Source: an uncultured Coriobacteriaceae bacterium
GTDB lineage: Bacteria; Actinomycetota; Coriobacteriia; Coriobacteriales; Eggerthellaceae
NCBI GenBank assembly: GCA_900554945.1
Contig: USJN01000014.1
Location: forward strand, 1-12,845
Direction: 5' to 3'
Length of the DNA: 12,845 bases
Below the pieces are notes generated by a model. It did no database searches. It was given only the letters and a program-made list of their open reading frames with translations, and was not told the origin of the DNA. This document shows positions 5,757 to 12,845 of the stretch, in pieces. The translations under genes were made by a program, and so were the position numbers. The stretch's first letter is position 1, and each line of letters opens with the position of its first letter.

Positions 5757-6761
5757 GCACAAGAGCTCCTTGACTTCATCGGCGAATGCCCGAGTATGTT
5801 CCACACTGCTGCAACAATCGGAAAACGCCTGACCGCAGCGGGGTTCACCTATCTTCCCGAGACCCAGCCGTGGAACATCGAGCAAGGCGGCACATACTAC
5901 ACGACGCGCAACAGCTCGAGCGTCATCGCCTTCAAGGTGGGAACCTCGCTCGACAACTACCACTTCCAGATCACCGCATCGCATGGCGACTCGCCCACCT
6001 TCAAGGTGAAGTCAAACGCCGAGCTCACAGGGCCAGGCGAATCGCAGCGACTCAATGTGGAGGTGTACGGCGGCGCCGTCGACTACACGTGGTTCGATAG
6101 GCCCCTCGGAATTGCGGGCCGCGTGATGGTGAAAAGCGGCAATCGCGTGGAAAGCCGCCTGTACGAATCCGCCGAGCCGCTCGCGCTCATCCCCAGCATG
6201 CCGCCGCATATCCAGCGCGACATCAACCAGCAGTTCTCGCCGAATCGTCAGGTCGACCTCTGCCCACTCTTCTCCGCAGGCGCGCTTGGCAAATCCACCT
6301 TCGACGCGATAATCGCCGACGAGCTGGGAATCTCCGAGAGCGAGATCGTCGCGCGCGACCTTTTCCTCGTCAACCGCCAGCAACCATGCATTTGGGGCGC
6401 CGCGGGCGAGTTCGCCTCCTCCCCGAAATTCGACGACCTGGCCTGCGCATACACCGCGCTCGAAGCGTTTCTCGCCGCCGAAAACAATCGCAGCATCTCA
6501 GTCTTCGCGTGCTTTGACAACGAGGAGGTCGGCTCGAACACCAAACAGGGCGCCATGTCGACTCTTCTCGCCGACACGCTTTCGCGCCTGAACGCGGCAC
6601 TGGGCCGCTCCTGCGAGGACCTGCATTGCGCCATCGCGAAATCGATGCTCGTGAGCTGCGACAACGCGCACGCCGTCAACCCCAACCATCCCGAGCGCTT
6701 CGACGAGGGCAATCGCGTGTTCCTAAACCGGGGCATCGTGGTAAAAGAAGCGGCCAACCAG

Positions 6762-6764
6762 TAA
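6762..6764 (+). other. In-frame TAA stop inside the M18 reading frame
   Basis: The codon sits between CAG and TAC, in the family motif NQ(K/R)YxTD. Upstream and downstream halves are in the same frame with no indel. A change of one base from AAA (Lys) would restore the motif. TAA is not the pyrrolysine (TAG) or selenocysteine (TGA) codon. Confidence 0.9.
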
Positions 6765-7139
6765 TACTGCACCGACGCCTTCAGCCGCGCCGCCTTCTGC
6801 GCAATCTGCAACGATGCGGAAATCCCCTACCAGACTTTTGCGAACAGGAGCGACTCGCCGGGCGGCTCCACGTTGGGGAACTTGTCGAACACCCAGGTGA
6901 GCATGCACGGGGTCGATGTCGGCCTGTCGCAACTCGCTATGCATTCGAGCTTCGAGACGATCGGCGTCCGCGACGTGACGCTCGCAATCCGCGCGCTTCG
7001 GGCGTTCTACGACACCGACCTGCGCATCGATGGCGCGGACAGCATAGAACTCAGCTAGCAGGCGCCACAGTCCGATCGGAATCATGTGCTGCGAGCCTCA
7101 GCCAGTCACGACGACCCCAGAGGCCCGCAGCCCAAACGC

Positions 7140-9326
7140 TTACGCTATCATCTTCGACTCTTCAACCTTCTCCACAAACCAGCTCATGAAGCCTTCGAGC
7201 GGCTTGCGCAGCACAAGGCCCAGCAGAAGCGACGGCAGCACGAACAGGAGCAGCAAGCCCATCGACGTGTAGTAGTCGCCGTTGTAGATGCCCATCATAG
7301 CCGCACGCATGGCGTTGATGGTGTGCGTCGCCGGCATGAACGGGCTTGCGACCTGGAAGAACTCGGGCAGCACCTGTAGCGGGTACGCACCGCCGCCCGC
7401 CGTCACCTGCAAGATGAGGAACAGGACGGCAATCGCCTTGCCCAGGTTCGCGAACGCAAGCACCAACGTGTAGATAAACAGGGAATATACCAAACCCGAC
7501 ACCCAGAAGCACAGCATGAACAACAGCGGATGGCTCACCTGCACCCCCAAGAACAACATGTTGCCAAGGCCCACGCAGGTGGTCTGCAAAAGCGACAGCA
7601 CCGCCACCACGCAGTAGCGCCCGAAGTAGAGCTCGCGCGGCTTGGGGTTGTCGAGCTCGGCGAGCCCTCGCCTGGAGACCGCCGGCTCGATCGCCACCAT
7701 CATGAGCAGCGAGCCGATCCACAGCGCGAGCGTCGTGTAGAGCGGCGCCATCTGCGAGCCGAAGTTGTCGGCCGGGAACACCGCATGGCGATCGAGCGCC
7801 ACCGGCGTCGTCACGGCAGAGGCAAGCACTGCGGGGTTCGAGCCGATGACCTCGCGCAGCTTCTCGACGTTGCCACTTGCGAGAGCCGAGCGCAAGTTGC
7901 TGCTCAGCGTCGTGAGCTCGCCCGCCGTCGAGGTGAGCTCGTTTTGCGCATCGGCGAGCTTCGCCTTCGCACCGGAGAGCTTGGACGCGACGGAATCCGC
8001 ATCGCCGCTTATCTCGCCGCCCGCAGCATCGAGCTTCGCGGCGCTGCCCTGAAGCGTGGAAACCATGCTCGACACCGATGCAGAAAGCTCGTCCAAACCC
8101 GGCTTGACGTTGTCGTTGAATTCCGTTTTCGCATCGTTGAGGCTGGCCGCAGCCTTGTCCGCGAGCTCTTGGATCTCGGCACGTTGCGCGACGGCGTCAT
8201 CGTAGCCCGACTGGATATTGTCAGCCGCCTGATACAGCGAGTCCGAAAGCTGCTGGAGGAGCGACACCGACTGCTTCAGCTGGGCGATCATGCTCTCGAC
8301 TAAGGGGGCGTGCTGCCCATCGACGCTATCCTGAATCCCCTCGAGCGCGCTGATGATCGAATTCAAGTCCCCAATCTCGGTCTCCACAACTGCCGCCTGA
8401 TTGCGTAGGTGCTGCGAAGTGTCGCCCGTCAGATCGCCCACGCTGTCGTACACGTCGCTGATCTGGGCGCTAATGCCCTTGTAGCTCTCGGCGGATGCGG
8501 AAATAGCCTGCGAAAGGGAATCTGCCGACGCCGAGAGCGCGCTCGCGATGTCGGAGACGCCCGCGCCACCGTCCTTCGCAATGTCGCCGACCTTCGCCGC
8601 CTCGTCGCGTGTCTGTCCGAGCAGCGTGCCCGACTGAGAGATAAGCGACTGCGACGAGTCGATGAGCTGGGAATACATGCCCAACACCGACGCCGCACCC
8701 GTCATCTGCCCCGCCATGCTGTCCACATGGTCGGCAAGCGTCCCCACCGCGCCGGAGAGATCGGCGTCTTGGGAGTACTTCGAAAGCGACGAGACGATGG
8801 AAAGCGCCACATCGGAAAGCGTTTCCAAGAACACCTGGTTCACCTGGTTCGACACCTGATCGGCACCTTGGTCGGTGACCTTCGGCGCGATGGCATTCTT
8901 CTTCTCGTTGGCGTAGTAGATGATGTTCGCGTGCTCGACCTCGTCGGAATAGAACGTCATCATGTCGCGGCTGAAGCTTTGGGGAATCACCACGGCAGCG
9001 TAGTAACGCCCGGACTGCGCGCCGTCGATCGCGTCCTCTTCAGTTGTGAACGTCCAGTTGAGCTGGTCGTTCGCTCGAAGTGCGCTCACCACCTTGTCGC
9101 CGACGTTGATCTCAAGCGGAACAAGGTCGCTCTCGTAGCCCTCGTCGGTGTTCGCCACGGCGACGGTAAGGTTGCCGGTGTTGCCGAACGCGTCCCAGCA
9201 CGCAATGACGTTGTACCACGTGAAGATCGAGGGCAGGAACACGAGCCCGATTACGATGATCACCGTAATCGAGTTGTTGAACAGGTGCTTCATGTCGGTT
9301 TTGAAGATGCGCCAGATATTCCTCAT
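7140..9326 (-). CDS. YhgE/Pip-type membrane protein (728 residues), second of the pair
   Basis: Member of the YhgE/Pip (phage infection protein) family, distantly related in architecture to ABC-2 type permeases and to the EsaA/YueB proteins. One N-terminal membrane segment (about 19-41), then a conserved stretch AFGNTGNLTVAVANTDEG (46-63), a large extracytoplasmic region (about 42-525) rich in Ala, Ser and Asp with coiled-coil character (from about 190 to 490), then the conserved FGSQMAPLYTTLALWIG and about five membrane segments (528-547, 570-597, 602-624, 629-647, 687-706), with SPFMPATHTINAMR before the last one. The short tail ends MIA. ATG 9326 directly follows the TAG of the upstream paralogue, and GGGGAGGTG lies 6 bases upstream, so the two are co-translated. 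Substrate and role are unknown; Lactococcus Pip and Bacillus YueB are phage receptors. No type VII secretion genes are nearby. Confidence 0.93.
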   Translation of the reverse strand: MRNIWRIFKTDMKHLFNNSITVIIVIGLVFLPSIFTWYNVIACWDAFGNTGNLTVAVANTDEGYESDLVPLEINVGDKVVSALRANDQLNWTFTTEEDAIDGAQSGRYYAAVVIPQSFSRDMMTFYSDEVEHANIIYYANEKKNAIAPKVTDQGADQVSNQVNQVFLETLSDVALSIVSSLSKYSQDADLSGAVGTLADHVDSMAGQMTGAASVLGMYSQLIDSSQSLISQSGTLLGQTRDEAAKVGDIAKDGGAGVSDIASALSASADSLSQAISASAESYKGISAQISDVYDSVGDLTGDTSQHLRNQAAVVETEIGDLNSIISALEGIQDSVDGQHAPLVESMIAQLKQSVSLLQQLSDSLYQAADNIQSGYDDAVAQRAEIQELADKAAASLNDAKTEFNDNVKPGLDELSASVSSMVSTLQGSAAKLDAAGGEISGDADSVASKLSGAKAKLADAQNELTSTAGELTTLSSNLRSALASGNVEKLREVIGSNPAVLASAVTTPVALDRHAVFPADNFGSQMAPLYTTLALWIGSLLMMVAIEPAVSRRGLAELDNPKPRELYFGRYCVVAVLSLLQTTCVGLGNMLFLGVQVSHPLLFMLCFWVSGLVYSLFIYTLVLAFANLGKAIAVLFLILQVTAGGGAYPLQVLPEFFQVASPFMPATHTINAMRAAMMGIYNGDYYTSMGLLLLFVLPSLLLGLVLRKPLEGFMSWFVEKVEESKMIA

Positions 9327-12300
9327 CTATCGCACCTCCCCATTCTCATCCGACTTCGATTCAGACGCGGAAAGAGGCGTGGGGCCTCCCGCGGCAGCGT
9401 CGCCACCAGGTGCGGAATTGCTCACAGCAACCTCGCCACCAGGCACGAAATCGCCCGCAGCGGGGGTATCCCCTGCAGCAGGCACACTGCCGAGTGCGTC
9501 GTTTGGCGCCGCATGCGCCCCCGAAGCTGCCTCCCCCTTGCGTACGGCAGCGTGCGCACCCGTGGAAGCCTTGTCGGCATCCGAGGCGGCATGCGCGCCT
9601 AGAGGAGCGCCGTCCGACCCGGGAATCGCGTGCGCGCCCATAGGAGCCGTGTCGTCATTAGCAGCTTGAGAGCCCGCTACCTGCGGTTTCGCGTTGCCTT
9701 CAGAAGGAGCGCCCGCGGCGCCCGCGGCATCAGCGGCATCAGCGGCACCCTCCAGGCCCTCCACCTTCGTGCCCGCCGTCTTCCCAGTGGCCGCAGCACC
9801 CGTAGCTTCCCCATGAGCCGTCTTGCCATGAGCGTGCCGGCCGACGACCTCCTTGCTCCCACGCGAGAGCAGCTCGGCCATAAGCGCGTCGAGCGCGGCG
9901 CTGTCCTTCTCGTCGAGCGCGCTCGTCCGCGAATAATCAGTCGCAGAACTCCGCGCCGAAGCCCCGCCGGCGGACGCGCCCACCATGGTAGGCTGCATGA
10001 ACACCTTGCGCGCCGCGAACAGCGTGCGGACCTCGTCGTCGGTCATGGCGTTCAGCGACGCCTGACGCTCGATATTGTCACGGATGAACTCAACCACCAC
10101 CAGGAACGTGAGCACGAGGATGAGCCACACGAGCCACAGCGTCAAGACGACGACCTTCTCCATCGCCGTCACCGCGAACACGACGGCGATGACCGCCGGC
10201 ACCGCGATGCCAACGATGAGCGCGCCGCGCTTCAAGCGCGGATACCAGCAGATGAACCGCGCGGCATGGTCGGCGATATGGTGGCGGAAATCCTCGCGGT
10301 CGGAAAGCACGCGCACGAGCTGGGCGACGCGGAAACGGCGCTCGGGCAGGTGCACCTCTTCGCCGTTGATGATATCGGAGCGCTCGATCTCGCGCGCGAA
10401 CATACGGATAAGGTTCGAGAAGTACGGTCTCAGAGCCAGCCCGATCGCCAGGAAGATCGCGAAGAAGATCCCCAAGTGAGCCATAAACGATCCCCATTCA
10501 AGGCCGTAGAACCAGGCAATCGTCTCACGCAGGGCGTTGATGCCGTAAGTGAACGGGAAGAACGGGTAGATGAACTGGAAGAACGGCGAGGTCATCTCGA
10601 TAGGGTACAAACCCGTCGCACCTGGAATCTGCACGAAGATCAAGATGACGCAGATGCCCTTGCCGATATGCTGCAAGGTGGTCGACAGGGTAAGCTGGAT
10701 AGCCAGATACGTAAGCGATGCGAGCACCGCCGTCAGGAGGAACAGCGCCACCGACTCGCATTGCACGCCGATGGCGAGGCACCCGGCGCAGCACACGATT
10801 GCCTGCAGCGACACCATCCCCCCGAAGAACAGGTAGCGCGCGATGTAGCGCTGAGCGGCCGTGAGATTCTCGATGCCCTCGTCGTCCACCTCGATGCGCA
10901 TGATGACCATGAGCATGAACACGCCAATCCACAGCGACATGTTGATGAACAGTGGCGCCATGCCCGAGCCGTACGCGTTCAGGGGGAAGAGGTACTCGGT
11001 CTTCACCTCAGTCGGCGACTGCATGAAGCTCGCCACCTTCTCGGCGTCGATCGTCGTGCCGTCGCCGAAGAAATCGGTGATCGCCGTCGAGGTCTTCAGC
11101 GCCACGAGGTCGGTCTTCACTGTGTCGATGCTCGTCTGCAAGTCGGCAAGCACGCCATCGGTCTGGTCAAGCGCGCTTCTCGCCGTCGTGAGCGTCTCGG
11201 AAAGCTGGCCCGTGAGCGAAATCGCCTGGTCGACGAGCACACGTTGCGCCGATGCTGCCGCAGCAAGATTCCCCACCGCGACGTTCAAGTTCCCCACGCC
11301 CGCGTTGATGGCGGGGAACGTGTCGGAAGAGAGCGTCTCACGATAGGAGTCCGCGTTCGAGATGGTAGTTTGCACGGCGGTGTTCACCGAGTCGGACGCC
11401 GAAGAGACCGACTCGGCCACGCGGCCCATGTCGGCGCTCATGTCGGAGAGCTCAGAGAGCGACTGCGAGGCGTTCGTGTTCGACTGCTTCAGCCGCTCGA
11501 TCACCTTCTCGAGGCTCGCCTTGTTGGGATCGCTGTCGTCCATCTGGGCAACGAGCGCCTCCATCTGAACCACGACCGCCTGGCTCGCCGACACCATGGC
11601 GTTGCCCTGGGCGATCGCACCATCGACGCGCCCCTGCGCCTCGGTCACGGAGCCCGCAGCGCCGCCGATGGCCGTGTTCACCTTGGCGGCCGATTGGGAA
11701 AGGAAGATCGACCCCGAGTCCATCGCGCCCATAAGGCCCGATGTCAACTTCGAGACGTCCGTTTGCGTGGTGCCCATGAGCGATTGGACGATGAGCATCT
11801 GACCGCTCAGATCGTCGAGCACCTCGTCCGCGTCGGAGAGCAGCGAGGCAGCGTCGGCCACCTTCGTCTGCGACTGGTCGGCCGCGTCGCGAAGCCCCTG
11901 GACGGAATCGCGGGCGCCGGAGATAGACTGTTGCGCCTTGTCGACCCCGGCGAGGGCGTTCGTGTGCGCATCGTCGATCTTGCCCTGCGCGAGGGCGGTT
12001 TCCTCGCCAAGCGCGTCGGTGACCGTTTTCGCGACGGTAGCGACGAACGTGGAGTTGATCGTGGTGTCGAGCGTGTTCGCGCCCGTGTCGGTGATCTTCG
12101 GCGACACAGGGTTCATCTTCTCGTTCACGTAGTACTCAAGCTGAGGCTGCTGGAAGTCGCCGGAGAGCAGCGTGAGCAGGTCGGCTGAGAAGTCGCGCGG
12201 CAGCACGAATGCCGCGTAGGCATGCCCCGATTTCACGGCCTCCATGGCAGTGTCGTAATCGACGAAATCCCACCCGAGCTGATCGTTGTCGTGCAATTGC

Positions 12301-12539
12301 TCGACGACCATATCGCCAAGGTTGATCTCGCCCGTAAGGTCGCTCGACGACCCCTCGTCCTCGTTCACCACGCAGACGCGCAGATTGCCGGTGTTGCCGT
12401 AGGGGTCCCAAAAACCGACGACGTTGAACCACGTGTAAAGGGAAGGCAAGACGATGAGCGCGAGCACGACGACGATCGACGCCGGTGCTTTCAGAATGCG
12501 AAGGAAATCGCGTTTGAGAACGCGCAGCACGTTTTTCAA
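9327..12539 (-). CDS. YhgE/Pip-type membrane protein with extra membrane hairpin and repeat tail (1070 residues)
   Basis: Paralogue of the downstream 728-residue protein; both begin with the same plan. One membrane segment (about 20-41), the conserved PYGNTGNLRVCVVNEDEG (46-63), an extracytoplasmic Ala/Ser/Asp-rich coiled-coil-like region (about 42-525), then YGSGMAPLFINMSLWIG and about five or six membrane segments to residue 705. Unlike its partner it continues: a polar linker (706-770), two further membrane segments (about 771-793 and 797-817), and a low-complexity tail (about 850-1070) of Ala/Gly/Asp with four 13-residue units centred on GAHA. The start is TTG 12539, chosen because AAGGAGG lies 7 bases upstream and the family N-end (KNVLRVLKRDF) begins there. 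The stop abuts the next ATG. It probably forms a complex with the second protein; transported substrate or receptor role unknown. Confidence 0.92.
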   Translation of the reverse strand: MKNVLRVLKRDFLRILKAPASIVVVLALIVLPSLYTWFNVVGFWDPYGNTGNLRVCVVNEDEGSSSDLTGEINLGDMVVEQLHDNDQLGWDFVDYDTAMEAVKSGHAYAAFVLPRDFSADLLTLLSGDFQQPQLEYYVNEKMNPVSPKITDTGANTLDTTINSTFVATVAKTVTDALGEETALAQGKIDDAHTNALAGVDKAQQSISGARDSVQGLRDAADQSQTKVADAASLLSDADEVLDDLSGQMLIVQSLMGTTQTDVSKLTSGLMGAMDSGSIFLSQSAAKVNTAIGGAAGSVTEAQGRVDGAIAQGNAMVSASQAVVVQMEALVAQMDDSDPNKASLEKVIERLKQSNTNASQSLSELSDMSADMGRVAESVSSASDSVNTAVQTTISNADSYRETLSSDTFPAINAGVGNLNVAVGNLAAAASAQRVLVDQAISLTGQLSETLTTARSALDQTDGVLADLQTSIDTVKTDLVALKTSTAITDFFGDGTTIDAEKVASFMQSPTEVKTEYLFPLNAYGSGMAPLFINMSLWIGVFMLMVIMRIEVDDEGIENLTAAQRYIARYLFFGGMVSLQAIVCCAGCLAIGVQCESVALFLLTAVLASLTYLAIQLTLSTTLQHIGKGICVILIFVQIPGATGLYPIEMTSPFFQFIYPFFPFTYGINALRETIAWFYGLEWGSFMAHLGIFFAIFLAIGLALRPYFSNLIRMFAREIERSDIINGEEVHLPERRFRVAQLVRVLSDREDFRHHIADHAARFICWYPRLKRGALIVGIAVPAVIAVVFAVTAMEKVVVLTLWLVWLILVLTFLVVVEFIRDNIERQASLNAMTDDEVRTLFAARKVFMQPTMVGASAGGASARSSATDYSRTSALDEKDSAALDALMAELLSRGSKEVVGRHAHGKTAHGEATGAAATGKTAGTKVEGLEGAADAADAAGAAGAPSEGNAKPQVAGSQAANDDTAPMGAHAIPGSDGAPLGAHAASDADKASTGAHAAVRKGEAASGAHAAPNDALGSVPAAGDTPAAGDFVPGGEVAVSNSAPGGDAAAGGPTPLSASESKSDENGEVR
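9492..9647 (-). repeat. Four degenerate 39-base tandem repeats in the large YhgE-type gene
   Basis: Codons 965-1016 form four 13-residue units: APMGAHAIPGSDG, APLGAHAASDADK, ASTGAHAAVRKGE, AASGAHAAPNDAL. GAHA recurs at residues 968, 981, 994 and 1007, an exact period of 13. The units lie in the predicted cytoplasmic tail. Confidence 0.85.
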
Positions 12540-12546
12540 GCCCGCC

Positions 12547-12553
12547 CCTCCTT
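12547..12553 (-). promoter_or_regulatory. Strong ribosome site that fixes a TTG start
   Basis: AAGGAGG on the minus strand, 7 bases before TTG 12539. No ATG or GTG start lies near enough to compete, and the encoded N-terminus matches that of the paralogue from this point on. Confidence 0.8.
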
Positions 12554-12623
12554 CTATAGTTGAGATTGCGTTTGATTGGCGGCGTTATGGCGCAGCTCTT
12601 CCGCGGGAAAGCGCGTTTTCTGC

Positions 12624-12651
12624 ATTGTATAGGGGAATCAGCCCCGCACAA
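12624..12651 (-). promoter_or_regulatory. Putative promoter of the YhgE/Pip pair
   Basis: On the minus strand TTGTGC (12651-12646), a 16-base spacer, then TACAAT (12629-12624), 5 of 6 to the -10 consensus. The spacer itself is GGGG-CTGATT-CCCC followed by TA, an inverted repeat that could serve as an operator. The leader to TTG 12539 would be about 78 nt. Assignment is by sequence match only. Confidence 0.4.
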
Positions 12652-12669
12652 GCGTACAGATAGTCAATT

Positions 12670-12681
12670 CCACAAGTGTGG
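12670..12681. promoter_or_regulatory. Short inverted repeat upstream of the YhgE promoter
   Basis: CCACA-AG-TGTGG, perfect 5-base arms around a 2-base centre, 18 bases upstream of the proposed -35. The spacing suits binding of a dimeric regulator, but no regulator gene is in the window. The rest of 12682-12845 shows no supportable gene; it contains the end of the intergenic region toward a gene outside the window. Confidence 0.3.
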
Positions 12682-12845
12682 CATAACTTTCAAGGGGCAA
12701 GAACTGCCGAGTACCTCGCAAAGTTGCCCTCCCCCTCTCCCGCCATAGCCACAAGCGACCTGGAGACGTCGCTGCATCGGGGCGCGTGCACAAATATGCG
12801 CGAAGTGCGTACCCTTGGAAGCACCTCCTCATTAAATCAAGAGAC

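Larger units (their letters stand above)
5667..7058 (+). pseudogene. apeB: M18 family aminopeptidase interrupted by one in-frame TAA
   Basis: Family: dinuclear-metal cytosolic aminopeptidases that remove N-terminal, often acidic, residues. From ATG 5667 (AAGGGA 9 bases upstream) the frame gives 365 residues, then TAA at 6762-6764, then 97 more residues in the same frame to TAG at 7056. The joined length of about 463 is normal for M18. Metal and catalytic residues seen: His106 and Asp108 in ASHGDSP, Asp144 in WFDRPLGIAGR, Glu286-Glu287 in FDNEEVGS, Asp332 in SCDNAHAVNPNHP. The last ligand, His426 in LAMHS, lies after the stop, as does NRSDSPGGSTLG. Family members have NQ(K/R)Y(A/T)TD where this one has NQ-stop-YCTD, so one base change (AAA to TAA) explains it. 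The truncated product should be inactive. Real mutation, recent decay, readthrough or sequencing error cannot be told apart here. Residues 1-30 are an added repeat-derived leader. It converges with the YhgE pair. Confidence 0.85.

Noticed and set aside
6762..6764. Recoding of the M18 stop as selenocysteine or pyrrolysine
   Set aside because: The codon is TAA; those residues use TGA and TAG, and family members have Lys or Arg here.
7059..7139. Terminator between the convergent M18 and YhgE genes
   Set aside because: Only weak stems (CCGATCGG; GCCTC with GAGGC over a 20-base loop) and no T-run; nothing firm enough to annotate.
8409..9602. 397-codon open frame on the plus strand, antisense across the YhgE pair junction
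   Set aside because: Arg/His/Val-rich translation with no recognisable family; shadow of the minus-strand genes.
9630..12188. 852-codon open frame on the plus strand, antisense to the large YhgE-type gene
   Set aside because: The product is Arg/His-rich with no domain, has no ribosome site and mirrors a clearly coding opposite strand; long antisense frames are expected from GC-rich codon bias.
7140..12539. YhgE pair as part of a type VII secretion locus (EsaA/YueB-like)
   Set aside because: No WXG100 substrate, EssC-type ATPase or other secretion component is present in the window.
1..12845. CRISPR arrays, tRNA or rRNA genes, insertion sequences
   Set aside because: No spaced identical repeats, cloverleaf sequences, ribosomal RNA segments, transposase frames or terminal inverted repeats were seen by reading both strands.

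Overview
The window comes from a GC-rich bacterium. The protein sequences (a paired set of YhgE/Pip membrane proteins, a Bacillus-type QueF, GTG and TTG starts with strong purine-rich ribosome sites) fit an actinobacterium of the class Coriobacteriia, probably Eggerthellaceae. That placement is inference from memory of the families and was not tested by any search.

Layout. (1) 1-1311, plus strand: metY, a PLP-dependent O-acetylhomoserine sulfhydrylase; the 5' end touches the window edge. A GC hairpin at 1338-1374 separates it from the convergent operon that follows. (2) 1509-4118, minus strand: a compact four-gene preQ1 operon read queD-queE-queC-queF. These four enzymes turn dihydroneopterin triphosphate into preQ1, the precursor of queuosine in tRNA. 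The genes overlap or are separated by 1-4 bases and look translationally coupled. (3) 4119-4955: a long, strongly strand-skewed gap. On the minus strand it holds a good -10 box, a preQ1-I-like aptamer candidate directly after the expected transcription start, a ribosome site, and a doubtful cysteine-rich 124-codon frame before queD. (4) 4956-5549, plus strand: a small protein with a PGPG membrane hairpin and a long Ala/Lys-rich amphipathic tail. (5) 5667-7058, plus strand: an M18 aminopeptidase interrupted by a single in-frame TAA; the rest of the protein, including the last metal-binding histidine, follows in the same frame. (6) 7140-12539, minus strand: two YhgE/Pip-type membrane proteins of 1070 and 728 residues. 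The stop codon of the first abuts the start codon of the second. The larger one has an additional membrane hairpin and a repeat-rich cytoplasmic tail. (7) 12540-12845: their upstream region with a plausible promoter, an inverted repeat and a very strong ribosome site for a TTG start.

How the genes work together. Only the queDECF block is a clear pathway unit, and the aptamer candidate would let preQ1 feed back on it. The YhgE pair probably forms one membrane complex of unknown role. The remaining genes have no visible functional link to each other. A recurrent oddity is low-complexity, repeat-derived sequence at protein termini: QueF N-end, QueE N-end, M18 N-end, YhgE C-end and the PGPG-protein tail.
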